From: Moorena sp. SIOASIH
GTDB lineage: Bacteria; Cyanobacteriota; Cyanobacteriia; Cyanobacteriales; Coleofasciculaceae
Assembly: GCF_010671925.1 (NCBI RefSeq)
Contig: NZ_JAAHIH010000001.1
Location: 1,617,053 to 1,681,052 of the forward strand
Length of the DNA: 64,000 nucleotides
Reading direction: 5' to 3'
Below the pieces are notes generated by a model, which was given only the letters and a program-made list of their open reading frames with translations, had not been told where the DNA came from and ran no database searches. The translations under genes were made by a program, and so were the position numbers. Positions 34,406 through 43,177 of this stretch are shown here, piece after piece. How positions within the stretch are numbered: position 1 is the stretch's first letter; each line of letters begins with the position of its first letter.

Positions 34406-34939
34406 ATGGTTATCAATCAAGTACCCGACGTAGTATTTAAGACCAGAGTCAGAGATGAGTCAGTTCCTGGACCCAATCCCTTCCGCTGGCAAGACCGCAC
34501 TACACAGGAAATTTTTGGCGGTAAGCGTATCGTGCTATTTTCCCTTCCTGGTGCCTTTACACCCACCTGTTCATCAACCCACTTACCCCGCTATGAAGAA
34601 CTCTATGACGAGATCAAAGCACAAGGGGTTGATCAAGTGATCTGCTTATCTGTCAACGATGCCTTCGTGATGTTCCAGTGGGGCAAACAGCAAGGGGTTC
34701 AGAATATCTTCTTGCTACCCGATGGTAATGGGGAATTCACCCGCAAAATGGGGATGTTGGTAGAAAAAGATAATCTCGGTTTTGGTATGCGTTCTTGGCG
34801 CTACTCTATGGTGGTAGATGACGGTAAGATTGAAAAAATGTTTGTAGAACCAGGCTATGAAGATAACTGCCCTACTGATCCCTTCGAGGTCTCAGATGCA
34901 GATACCATGCTGGCATACTTGAAGTCAGCTAAAAAGTAA
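34406..34939 (+). CDS. type II peroxiredoxin (Prx5-like)
   Basis: Thiol peroxidase of the PrxII/Prx5 subfamily, 177 residues. The peroxidatic cysteine C55 lies in [14 protein letters not shown] second cysteine, C80, in [10 protein letters not shown] is at the position of the PrxII resolving cysteine, and a further Cys (EDNCPTDPF) lies near the C-terminus. Conserved [13 protein letters not shown] and [11 protein letters not shown] support the call. Enzymes of this class use glutaredoxin/glutathione or thioredoxin. The glutathione reductase gene 339 nt downstream on the same strand makes the glutathione route attractive here. A hairpin at 34969-35000 separates the two, so each may have its own promoter. 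Confidence 0.94.
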   Translation: MVINQVPDVVFKTRVRDESVPGPNPFRWQDRTTQEIFGGKRIVLFSLPGAFTPTCSSTHLPRYEELYDEIKAQGVDQVICLSVNDAFVMFQWGKQQGVQNIFLLPDGNGEFTRKMGMLVEKDNLGFGMRSWRYSMVVDDGKIEKMFVEPGYEDNCPTDPFEVSDADTMLAYLKSAKK

Positions 34940-34968
34940 CATCCCTCCAACCTTAGTTAAAGCTTTAC

Positions 34969-35000
34969 CAGTAGAGGCGTTACCGGCAATGCCTCTACTG
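34969..35000 (+). terminator. hairpin after peroxiredoxin gene
   Basis: CAGTAGAGGC, a 12-base loop, GCCTCTACTG: perfect 10-bp stem directly downstream of the stop. Only a weak T-stretch follows. Confidence 0.6.
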
Positions 35001-35277
35001 TTGATTCAGTTTGGTGTGTAAGTCCTGATCATCGTTGATTTATAGTAATCAAAGTCAAGGTTAAGACATATTTCTGTTTCATCCTCCAAAGCTCGGAAGC
35101 TCCCTTTAAACCAAAATACTATGCCCTAAACTATACTTCCGTTGCTATAGTTGATAGTTAAACAAAAATCATTACCTTGGTAGATCACTAAAATTTTCCG
35201 TCCGACGCCTATTGCGCCTATCTACCAAAAATAAGTAATCTTTCCACGGAATAGTAATTCAGAAGTTTGGGAGAGTT

Positions 35278-36624
35278 ATGAGCTACGATTTTGATTTATT
35301 CGTTATTGGTGCAGGTTCCGGAGGAATTGCTACAGCTAGACGAGCCGCAGAATATGGGGCAAAAGTGGGCATTGCAGAATTTGACCGTTTAGGTGGAACT
35401 TGCGTAAATCGTGGCTGCATTCCTAAGAAGCTGATGGTTTATGCCTCCCATTTTCCTGATCAATTTGAAGAGGCACAGGGATATGGCTGGAGTAAGGTAC
35501 ACAGTACCCTGGACTGGACAACAATGATCACAGCAGTCAATCAGGAAACAGAACGCCTCAATGGCATTTACCAACGTATGTTGGATAACTCCAAAGTGGA
35601 ACTGTTTCAGGGTTATGCTAAGTTCGCGGATTCCCACACCATAGAAATTGGCGGACGCAAAGTAACTGCACAGAAAATCTTGATTGCAGTGGGAGCACAT
35701 CCGGTCAAGCCCGATATTCCTGGAATTGAACACGCGATTACCTCTGATGATATCTTCCACCTTAAGGAACAACCGAAGCGGATCGTGATTCTTGGGGGTG
35801 GCTATATTGGTGTCGAGTTTGCCTGTATTCTCAATGGCTTAGGCTCTGAAGTCACAGTGGTTATTCGTCGTGATCAGATTTTACGGGGATTTGATGCTGA
35901 AATCGGTTCCGAGATTCAACAAGCCATGGAGAAGCATGGGATTCGCGTGCTAAATAACAGTAGGATCATCGCTATTGAAAAGACATCAGCCGGTCTGAAT
36001 GTAACGGTACAAGGACAATCACAAACAACTATAATTGCTGATGCCGTGAGTTTAGCTGCCACAGGTCGTATACCCAATATCCAGAATCTAGGTTTAGAGA
36101 ATACTGAAGTAGCAATTCAAAACGGTGCGATCGCAGTCGATAAGTACAGTCTTACCACAGAAGACCATATCTTTGCCGTAGGGGATTGTACTAACCGCAT
36201 GAACTTAACTCCCGTTGCGATTAATGAAGGTCGTGCCTTTGCCGATACTGTATTTGGTGGCAAATCCCGGATCATGAGCTACGAGAATGTCCCAACCGCA
36301 ATTTTTACCACACCCGAAGCAGCTACTGTTGGTCTAAGTGAGGCCGAAGCACGGGAGAAATATGGGGATGCGGTAAAAGTCTATCGTTCTCGGTTCAGAC
36401 CGATGTACTATATCCTACCCGGTCGGGATGAAAAAACCCTGATGAAGTTAGTGGTTGACCAAAACACTGACAAAGTCTTGGGTGCTCATATGGTAGGAGA
36501 CCATGCAGCAGAGATTATTCAAGGAATTGCGATCGCATTGAAAACCGGAGCTACCAAAGCTAACTTTGATGCTACTGTTGGCATTCATCCCAGTTCTGCA
36601 GAAGAGTTTGTCACAATGCGGTGA
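35278..36624 (+). CDS. gor: glutathione-disulfide reductase
   Basis: Flavoprotein reducing glutathione disulfide with NADPH. 448 residues. FAD motif VIGAGSGGIATARRAA at the N-terminus, redox disulphide C42/C47 in GGTCVNRGCIPKKLM, second Rossmann fold ILGGGYIGVEFACIL, and the catalytic His in GIHPSSAEEF. Ribosome site GGGAGAG precedes ATG 35278. The coding region ends ...FVTMR and the TGA stop falls inside the terminal sequence of an IS605-type derivative that begins at 36621. The insertion probably replaced the last few residues, which are not part of the active site. It likely works with the neighbouring peroxiredoxin. Confidence 0.95.
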   Translation: MSYDFDLFVIGAGSGGIATARRAAEYGAKVGIAEFDRLGGTCVNRGCIPKKLMVYASHFPDQFEEAQGYGWSKVHSTLDWTTMITAVNQETERLNGIYQRMLDNSKVELFQGYAKFADSHTIEIGGRKVTAQKILIAVGAHPVKPDIPGIEHAITSDDIFHLKEQPKRIVILGGGYIGVEFACILNGLGSEVTVVIRRDQILRGFDAEIGSEIQQAMEKHGIRVLNNSRIIAIEKTSAGLNVTVQGQSQTTIIADAVSLAATGRIPNIQNLGLENTEVAIQNGAIAVDKYSLTTEDHIFAVGDCTNRMNLTPVAINEGRAFADTVFGGKSRIMSYENVPTAIFTTPEAATVGLSEAEAREKYGDAVKVYRSRFRPMYYILPGRDEKTLMKLVVDQNTDKVLGAHMVGDHAAEIIQGIAIALKTGATKANFDATVGIHPSSAEEFVTMR

Positions 36625-36925
36625 CATACTCCCACACTGACTCGTTGAGTTCAGTGTGGGCTTCTTGCCAACTCCACCTATCGGTATCGGCTTTCGCCGA
36701 CGCTGCGCGAACGGATACGTAGGCTTGCTTTATTAACGACACGGTCAGAAGTTACCCCAGCGAGCAATCCCTCGCTGGGGCAGCCTTTATGGTTAGTCGG
36801 TTATGGGTAAAGGGTTAAAACTTTATGATTAAGGCCAGAGACGAAACCTTAGGAGAGGGTCGCCTTTATGGTAACTTTAAACACTCATGGCGTAGCATTG
36901 AGATGTGGGGCTTCTTTTGCCGGAC
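36621..36925 (-). mobile_element. non-coding IS605 derivative, copy 2
   Basis: Minus-orientation element. The right-end hairpin (CCCACACTGA...TCAGTGTGGG preceded by GTGAC) is at 36621-36660, then the same tnpB 3' section as copy 1 with a GCGCGAACG-type dispersed repeat, a perfect hairpin CCCCAGCGAG...CTCGCTGGGG (36755-36780), and a left end with GGGGCTTCTTTTGCCGGAC. It has no ORF and supplies the gor stop codon. Confidence 0.8.
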
Positions 36926-37377
36926 AGCTTTTTCTAAATACAGTTGTAACTAGGGCGTGTCCTCACGCCCTAATTTCGTACTATAGCGCTTTCAAATCAG
37001 ATGTGAAAATTTAATTGATAAAAATCTTAACAATATGTGTAACAAACTGCCCATTGACTTGAGACTAGTGCTATAGATCTCCATAACTGTTTGCCTGATG
37101 GATGCAAGTGCGTTTCCGTAGCCGCTCGTACCGAGCATCCCGTAGCATCCCTTACGGAATCACTAATATATAGCAATTCAAGTCACCAATGCTACAAATA
37201 AGGTATTATTTATAAGTTATTAAATACTTTTAGTTCTCAATATCAACACTACTGAATCAGAATAAATCCTAAAAAAGCCCCTAGAACTGTATTATCAGGA
37301 AGGAATAGCTGCGCCAAGAAACTCAATACATCTGAGTTAAACATCAGCATCTAGTGGTAGAAAGCCCAAGTTTCCCC
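36926..37377. other. intergenic, hairpins
   Basis: Perfect hairpin TAGGGCGTG-TCCT-CACGCCCTA at 36951-36972, and a second foldback around 37110-37165 (cgtttccgtag...cttacggaat). The rest is AT-rich. No gene is seen. Confidence 0.5.
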
Positions 37378-38880
37378 ATGTCATCTTTACAAAAATTAGA
37401 AAAATTCGTCAAAATACCTAATAAAGTTAAAACCCGCCGCATTCTTTGGTTTGAACGATTAATGGCGATCATCGCCTTGATTAACCTGCTCTTGGTATTC
37501 TTTGACCTCAGCTATATCCCCTTAAGGGATTTTTGGCTACATCACAAAATTCAGGTATTTAGCTTTACCATTGGTCCGATCAAATACAAAGGCTTTCCCG
37601 TTTCGATTCCCATTCCTGATATCACTCCGCTCTACGACCCAGTTAAAGGTATTGAAGACAACCGAGATACTAAAAAATATTTGGACAAAGTTCATGAACT
37701 GGAAAACCAGATTAACAAGATAGGATTATCTTCTATAGAAGTAGAAAAAAAACTCAATTATCTGCGCGAACTTAGCTCAGAAATGATTGGCACCAATCCT
37801 TTTCAAGTAGCAAATAAAACCGGAAAATTAGAAAAGATAAAAAATAAAATGCGTAAGCATATCCCCAATCATGACGATTCAGCAAAAGAGTCATTTAGTC
37901 AGTTTTGGACTCAAAAGTACTTAGCCAGCCATAGTCAAGAGGAAGGTTTGGGATTTTTTAACACCGAGATTAAACCTTTAATAGAAACTAACTATTACCG
38001 TCCAATTGGAGAAAATGGCGAATTCGTAGACCTATTCGGACTGATTGACTTCCCATTTTTTATCTTATTTAGTACGGAGTTTTTGGCTCGTACCTGGTTG
38101 ATAAGTCGCCGTCACACTGGACTCAAGTGGCAAAATGCCATGCTGTGGCGCTGGTATGACATATTTTTGCTAATACCCTTATGGCGGTGGTTACGAATTA
38201 TTCCCGTTACCATTCGCTTAGGTCAAGCTAAATTAATAGACCTGAGTGTAATTACCAGAGAAATCCGCTCCGGATTTGTTGCCAGTATTGCTCAAGAGAT
38301 GACGGAAGTGGTCGTGATTCAAGTTATTAACGAAGTTCAGGGCTCCATTAGCCGGGGTGAAATTACCAAATGGTTGTCTCAACAGGAAGTGCGCCCCTAC
38401 ATTGACCTTAATGACATTGATGAAGTGTCAGAACTCACCACCATCATGGTAAAGATGACAGTTGATCAAGTATTACCCAAAATTCGTCCTGATTTAGAGG
38501 CACTAATGAAACACTATGTGGACATGGGGCTTAAACAGTCCACACTTTATCAGGGACTTCAGAATGTACCAGGACTGGGACAATTCCAGAAGCAACTAAC
38601 AGAGGAATTGGTGAAAAACATTTTTCAGGCACTCTATGATGGGATTAATACTCTCATACAAGAAGACCCAGTTGCCGACGAACTCCTGCAACACCTACTG
38701 AAAAATTTAAGGGAAGTCTTAGGGGCAGAAATTAAGACCAAGGATAGATTACAGGATATTCAGTATTTGATCACAGCTTGGTTAGAGGAATTCAAAATAA
38801 ATTATGTCCGGCGCTTATCTGAAGAAGACTTAGATAAAATCTTAGATGAAACCAGATCAATTCGTCAAAGATTTCAGTAA
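37378..38880 (+). CDS. membrane protein of unknown function
   Basis: 500 residues from ATG 37378; an in-frame GTG at 37354 is possible. A first hydrophobic helix is at about 25-45 (LMAIIALINLLLVFFDLSYI). A central membrane part is at about 218-275 (LFGLIDFPFFILFSTEFLAR, WYDIFLLIPLWRWLRIIPVT), reminiscent in outline of a voltage-sensor/ion-channel pair, with several arginines after it. Between them lies a 120-residue charged segment, and the C-terminal 230 residues are soluble and helical (VEVVVIQVINEVQGSISRGE-like, acidic). I do not recognise the family. A channel-like role is only a suggestion from the hydropathy layout. Confidence 0.75.
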   Translation: MSSLQKLEKFVKIPNKVKTRRILWFERLMAIIALINLLLVFFDLSYIPLRDFWLHHKIQVFSFTIGPIKYKGFPVSIPIPDITPLYDPVKGIEDNRDTKKYLDKVHELENQINKIGLSSIEVEKKLNYLRELSSEMIGTNPFQVANKTGKLEKIKNKMRKHIPNHDDSAKESFSQFWTQKYLASHSQEEGLGFFNTEIKPLIETNYYRPIGENGEFVDLFGLIDFPFFILFSTEFLARTWLISRRHTGLKWQNAMLWRWYDIFLLIPLWRWLRIIPVTIRLGQAKLIDLSVITREIRSGFVASIAQEMTEVVVIQVINEVQGSISRGEITKWLSQQEVRPYIDLNDIDEVSELTTIMVKMTVDQVLPKIRPDLEALMKHYVDMGLKQSTLYQGLQNVPGLGQFQKQLTEELVKNIFQALYDGINTLIQEDPVADELLQHLLKNLREVLGAEIKTKDRLQDIQYLITAWLEEFKINYVRRLSEEDLDKILDETRSIRQRFQ

Positions 38881-39269
38881 TAACAGTATTTAAATAAAGT
38901 TAATTTTATTCCAAAAATTATTTATAATTTTTATTATAGGCGGATATATAGTTTGATTGACAGTAAAACCATTAAATTGATAATGAAAAATAAAAAAATA
39001 TAGAAATTGAAAAAATAAACATTTTTTTGATAAAAATTGTAAATAGTCAGAGATCATCATACAGTTTGACCAAATAATGTCCATAAGCTAAAATACTTAT
39101 TGATCAACAAAAACCAAGTTGACTTCTAGGGTCAGCTTGCTCTGCTGGAAAAGGGCTGTGAAGTGGGAAAGTGCCGACGCACCAGACACCAAGCAGGGAT
39201 TAGACGTCAAAACTCCCCATGTTCAAGTTTTGATCAGGCAAGCATTTGAGCTGCTAATTGCGTTAGCTT
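38881..39269. other. AT-rich intergenic region
   Basis: 38885-39110 is strongly AT-rich without repeats. 39116-39270 is GC-richer and open in the plus frame, but the frame runs into an IS605 left end. It may be the remnant of a gene cut by that insertion. I cannot identify it. Confidence 0.4.
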
Positions 39270-39422
39270 CCGGCAAAATTAATCCCACACCTAATGCTGC
39301 GCATTAGGTGTGGGATTAATTTTGCACAGGGTATGCATGGAATTGCTATAATATATGTACTGGTAAACAAAGCCGAACGCGCCCCGCGTGGCCTACGGCC
39401 TTAAATGCTGGTTTGTCAGCAA
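39270..39422 (+). mobile_element. IS605 derivative, left-end fragment (copy 3)
   Basis: Begins CCGGCAAAATTAATCCCACACC. The left-end hairpin has a long perfect stem around a TGCTGCGCA centre, followed by GCTATAATATATGTAC and a damaged dispersed repeat, matching the complement of copy 1 (21780-21953). The right end is absent and the sequence passes into other repeats. Confidence 0.75.
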
Positions 39423-39459
39423 AACACTCTTAAAAAAAAGACCAAGAAAACAGAGCGGC

Positions 39460-39556
39460 AGCGATGCAGAGGTGCGACCCGTGGCGAATTTAATTCGCCT
39501 ACGGAAAACGCACCATTACGGTCTTGGGGGTTTCCCCCACTCGCTATTGCATCAAG
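39460..39556. repeat. hairpin repeat (1+1) interrupted by the 45-bp repeat
   Basis: agcgatgcag (39460-39469), then a 45-bp dispersed repeat (39470-39514, GGTGCGACCCGTGGCGAATT ... GCGCACC type), then the remaining left arm and the right arm ending attgcatcaag. One repeat family has inserted into another. Confidence 0.8.
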
Positions 39557-39841
39557 AGAGGGCAGTCCGTTCTTAAAGCCCAGCGCCTCCTAAGGGATGC
39601 CCGGATTGGCGCTTGTTGCCTACACTGAACTCGTTCGCGGAGCGGCTCTGTAAGAGCAGAGTGAGTGTAGGAGCTGTCACAGTCTTCGAGCCCATGACCT
39701 TGTGAACAATAGCTCAGGACCAGTAACTAGAGATTGGGCTTGTGCTAACTAGATGTGCAGAAGCTTTTGGGCGGTTAGACTTCTTGGAAAAGATTTTGCC
39801 ATGAAGTGGGTTGACCCCACTTTTTTTATTGGATTGGTGCC
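39557..39841. promoter_or_regulatory. leader region of the rimP-nusA-ylxR-infB operon
   Basis: Contains a GTTCGCGGAGCGG dispersed repeat inside a foldback (about 39624-39675, cctacactgaactc...gagtgagtgtagg) and the attenuator-like hairpin at 39804-39828. The operon promoter presumably lies at about 39680-39780 but I cannot point to it. Confidence 0.45.
39804..39828 (+). terminator. terminator-like hairpin just before rimP (possible attenuator)
   Basis: AAGTGGG-TTGAC-CCCACTT followed by a run of seven T, only 14 nt before the rimP ATG. Its position in front of the operon that encodes the elongation/termination factor NusA suggests attenuation. It could also end an upstream transcript. Confidence 0.6.
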
Positions 39842-40303
39842 ATGACTCATCCCCTGATTCCACAACTAATCGATTTGGCAACGCCATTGGCTCAAGATTT
39901 AGGATTAGAGATTGTAGAGGCTCTCTTCCAGACCAACAGACGCCCACCCGTGCTGCGTGTCTATATCCGCAACCCCATCCGTGACACTAGCTTGGATGAC
40001 TGTGAACGCATGAGTCGTGCTTTAGAAGCTCAGTTAGATGCTAAGGACATCATTTTAGACACCTACGTTTTGGAAATTTCCAGTCCTGGGATCACACAGG
40101 ACTTAAGCACAGACCGAGAATTCATTTCTTTCAAAGGGTTTGGTGTGATTGTTCAGACATCTGAACCCTATCAGGGGCAGCAAGAGTGGCGCGGGAAGTT
40201 AATTCGCCGGGATGAGAGCGGAGTTTATCTCAATCTCAAGGGTCGTGCGTTTGCCATTCCCCGTCAGCTCGTGTCCAGAGTAAAACTGGATGATGGGGGT
40301 TAA
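39842..40303 (+). CDS. rimP: ribosome maturation factor RimP
   Basis: 30S subunit assembly factor, 153 residues, full length. The N-domain shows LGLEIVEALFQTNRRPPVLRV and the DCERMSRALEAQLD segment. YVLEISSPGITQDLS is the family signature, and the C-terminal SH3-like domain includes KLIRRDESGVYLNLKG. It is the first gene of the conserved rimP-nusA-ylxR-infB order. The ATG directly follows a terminator-like hairpin. Confidence 0.95.
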   Translation: MTHPLIPQLIDLATPLAQDLGLEIVEALFQTNRRPPVLRVYIRNPIRDTSLDDCERMSRALEAQLDAKDIILDTYVLEISSPGITQDLSTDREFISFKGFGVIVQTSEPYQGQQEWRGKLIRRDESGVYLNLKGRAFAIPRQLVSRVKLDDGG

Positions 40304-40475
40304 ATTTTTCTTGAAGGTTGCTAGGGGGGCAGCACTTGTTAAAGACAATGGCTCGACTATAGATCTACAAGTGCTTCTCCCCTACAAGCTTCAAGGCTGA
40401 GGATTGAAGTTGAACTTGATTTACTTTAAATCCCAAGACAATTGCCATGGATAGATTTAAGACGGAGATTTGCTG

Positions 40476-41765
40476 ATGTCTATAGTTAGTTTGCCTGGAC
40501 TTAAGGCAATGATAGAAGAAATTAGTCAAAGCCACAATTTACCTAGGTCTGCAGTTCAACAGGCATTAAGAGAAGCACTGCTAAAAGGGTATGAGCGCTA
40601 TCGCCGTTCTCAACGGCTAGACCAACGATTTCATTTTGACGAAGAATATTTTGACAACTTTGAAGTGGATCTTGATATTGAAGAAGAAGGCTTCCGGGTT
40701 TTGTCTACCAAAACCATTGTCGAAGAGGTACAAAATAGTGACCATCAAATTTCTCTCAAAGAAGTCCAGGAAGTTGCCTCTGAAGCACAATTGGGAGACT
40801 CAGTGGTTTTGGATGTGACTCCAGACCAAGGAGAGTTTGGTCGCATGGCAGCGATTCAAACCAAGCAGGTGCTCTCTCAAAAACTCCGAGACCAGCAGCG
40901 TAAGCTGATTAAGGAAGAGTTTCAAGACCTAGAAGGAACCGTTCTGCAATCTCGATCACTAAGGTTTGAGCAGCAGTCTGTGATTATGGCGCTCAGCAGT
41001 GGTTTTGGTCGGCCAGAGGTAGAAGCCGAATTGCCCAAGCGGGAACAGCTACCTAATGATAACTATCGCATTAACTCCACCTTTAAGGTTTATCTCAAAA
41101 AAGTCCGGGAAGGCCCTCACCGTGGTCCTCAGCTGGTGGTATCCAGAGCGGCAGCTGGTTTAGTGGTCTATCTGTTTGCCAACGAAGTCCCAGAAATAGA
41201 AGATGAGGTGGTCAGGATTGTCGCAGTGGCACGGGAAGCTAATCCTCCTTCTCGTCATGTCGGACCAAGAACTAAAATTGCTGTAGATACCCTGGAGCGA
41301 GATGTGGATCCGGTGGGAGCTTGCATTGGTGCTAGAGGTTCCCGCATTCAAGTTGTGGTGAATGAATTACGAGGTGAAAAAATCGACGTAATTCGTTGGT
41401 CTCCTGACCCATCTACCTATATTGCCAACGCTCTTAGCCCAGCCCAAGTGGATCAGGTGCTACTAGTCAATCCAGAAGAACGTCAAGCTCATGTTTTAGT
41501 CGCAGAAGACCAGCTGAGTTTAGCTATAGGCAAGGAGGGACAAAATGTTCGCCTTGCCGCCCGCCTTACGGGTTGGAAGATTGACATTAAAGATGCTGCG
41601 GAATACAAAAAAGACACTACAGACATCTCTAAACAGGATACCCTAGAAGAAGATGATGTCGATAGCAATGAGTTAAAGGAAGATTACGAACAAGGAGTAG
41701 AAACACCAGAAAATGTGCTTGATGCTGAGCCAGTGCTTGATTTGAGTACTCAAGAAGAAGAATGA
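40476..41765 (+). CDS. nusA: transcription termination/antitermination factor NusA
   Basis: 429 residues from ATG 40476, chosen because GGAGA lies 8 nt upstream; the frame is open to TTG 40470. The N-terminal RNA polymerase-binding domain ([20 protein letters not shown]) is followed by an S1 domain (about 130-200; [19 protein letters not shown]) and two KH domains ([19 protein letters not shown] and [20 protein letters not shown]). An acidic tail ends the protein. It lacks the C-terminal repeats of the E. coli protein, as usual in cyanobacteria. The spacer of 172 nt from rimP is repeat-free. Confidence 0.96.
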   Translation: MSIVSLPGLKAMIEEISQSHNLPRSAVQQALREALLKGYERYRRSQRLDQRFHFDEEYFDNFEVDLDIEEEGFRVLSTKTIVEEVQNSDHQISLKEVQEVASEAQLGDSVVLDVTPDQGEFGRMAAIQTKQVLSQKLRDQQRKLIKEEFQDLEGTVLQSRSLRFEQQSVIMALSSGFGRPEVEAELPKREQLPNDNYRINSTFKVYLKKVREGPHRGPQLVVSRAAAGLVVYLFANEVPEIEDEVVRIVAVAREANPPSRHVGPRTKIAVDTLERDVDPVGACIGARGSRIQVVVNELRGEKIDVIRWSPDPSTYIANALSPAQVDQVLLVNPEERQAHVLVAEDQLSLAIGKEGQNVRLAARLTGWKIDIKDAAEYKKDTTDISKQDTLEEDDVDSNELKEDYEQGVETPENVLDAEPVLDLSTQEEE

Positions 41766-42482
41766 GGAATTTTAGGGGTTAACCCTGAGGTGAAGAAAGT
41801 TTGGCCAAGGTTGAAAATGGTAATGGTATAAAATAATACCCTTAAGCTTGTCGGTTTAGAATGGTAGTGGGGTGCGCGGTATCGGCTGTGGTCAAGAATT
41901 CTTTGACAGTTTTCTTCCAAACCAATGACTTATTCAATCCTTCCACTTCTGCTGGGTTACTCTACCCCCTCCTACCCCCTACCTGGGGTGTGGGGTGTGG
42001 GGTGACCGGGTGTGGGGTGTGGGGTGACCGGGTGTGGGGTAGGCTGTTCACTTTGTGCGATGGCCATAGCTTAAACTTCATCCACTTTTTGTCTGATAGT
42101 ATGAGACAGTGTATCTCTTGCATGATATCCATTCTGGGCGTTATCGCCGTACACGATCCCGGGGAAAAAGGCCCATAATAAACAGCCTACCCCCTACCCC
42201 CTACTCCCGGTGGGTGTGATGATTTTCTTCTTGTGTTAGTCATCCGAATCTCAAGCGTGTGAGTATCTCTACTATAGTTTTTCATCTTCTGCTCACACCA
42301 CCGGTTTCACACCACCGGTTAGCCCACACCCGTTTTACCGCCCTCTGGCATTGATTTTTCCTTTCATTTGGGTAAGTCAATCACTTAAACAGGGTGTTTG
42401 CCCAATCCCAAACGCCCTACAAGCCTCCATCTACCGTACCCTTTAAAGAAGACTTTTGAGATTTTCCAAACCGAAAACCCTT
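41766..42482. repeat. nusA-ylxR spacer with GGGGTGT repeats
   Basis: An unusually long spacer for this operon. At about 41985-42040 a ~22-bp unit (ggggtgtggggtgaccgggt) is repeated about 2.5 times, built from ggggtgt heptamers. A 'caccaccggtt' duplication lies at about 42297-42320. The open frame 41861-42178 crosses these repeats and is not a convincing gene. Confidence 0.6.
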
Positions 42483-42758
42483 ATGAAACCCAACTATCGA
42501 CGTTGTCTTAGCTGCCGGAAAGTAGCACCAAAACAGGAGTTTTGGCGTATTGTCCGAGTCTATCCGTCACGAAAGGTACAATTAGATCAGGGTATGGGTC
42601 GTTCGGCTTACTTATGTCCTCAACTGAGTTGCCTAGCGGCGGCTCAAAAGAAAAACCGACTGGGGCGATCACTGCGTGCATCGGTGCCAAAAAATCTGTA
42701 CGAAACTTTATGGCAGCGTTTAGCTACCATGCCAAGCAAACCCAATTTAGGTAATTAA
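42483..42758 (+). CDS. ylxR: YlxR/RnpM-family RNA-binding protein
   Basis: 91 residues from ATG 42483. It shows the family pattern MKPNYRRCLSCRKVAPKQEF with the CxxC pair, then GRSAYLCPQLSCLAAA with two further Cys and the C-terminal AAQKKNRLGRSLRASVP. YlxR proteins bind RNA, and the Bacillus homologue modulates RNase P. The nusA-ylxR-infB context is the family's standard location. An upstream in-frame TTG (42456) is rejected. Confidence 0.92.
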   Translation: MKPNYRRCLSCRKVAPKQEFWRIVRVYPSRKVQLDQGMGRSAYLCPQLSCLAAAQKKNRLGRSLRASVPKNLYETLWQRLATMPSKPNLGN

Positions 42759-43177
42759 AGGGTGAATCTAGCCGAAAAAGCTTCCATGTATGTTCGTCCG
42801 GCGAACATAAGTAATCGTTAGGATACAAAGGAAGTCATTAGTTCTATTGATGCTCTGGTTTCTTAAGGAGGTGAATTTACTTCGATTATACGCTAGCTAC
42901 CTTTAAAGGCATACGCGCTGATTAGGCGGTTTAACCGAACCGTCAAGGTTGAATGCTGCTTGGCTTTTTTCACAGGAAAGAAGCACGCGATAATAGATAA
43001 ACTTATCAAACTACCGTTGAGGTGAACACACCAACGAAAAAGCATGGATGGTTGATTATCTGTTGAGCATCGCTTATCTTATCGTTTAAGCTTTCCAATA
43101 AAGCTTGATAAAGTAAAAAGTCATTCGAGTAGTTGAGTATGGTTTAACAACAAGTAGGTACGACAGGGGAATAGTGC
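42759..43177. promoter_or_regulatory. ylxR-infB spacer with a full Shine-Dalgarno but no gene
   Basis: Hairpin ATGTTCG-TCCG-CGAACAT near 42789-42806. TTAAGGAGGTGA (about 42863-42874), an almost complete anti-16S match, is followed by no sizeable ORF. A small frame there (start 42850, about 18 codons) could be a leader peptide. A T-run lies at 42963-42970 and the infB ribosome site is AGGGGAA near 43165. Confidence 0.45.

Noticed and set aside
39119..39307. 62-residue plus-strand ORF ending in an IS605 left end
   Set aside because: No recognisable domain; the C-terminal third is transposon sequence. Kept only as a note on a possible gene remnant.
39660..39840. tRNA or other stable RNA ahead of rimP
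   Set aside because: Some operons carry a tRNA there, but no T-loop or acceptor pairing could be found.
41861..42178. 105-residue ORF between nusA and ylxR
   Set aside because: Crosses ggggtgt repeats, with no plausible ribosome site or domain.
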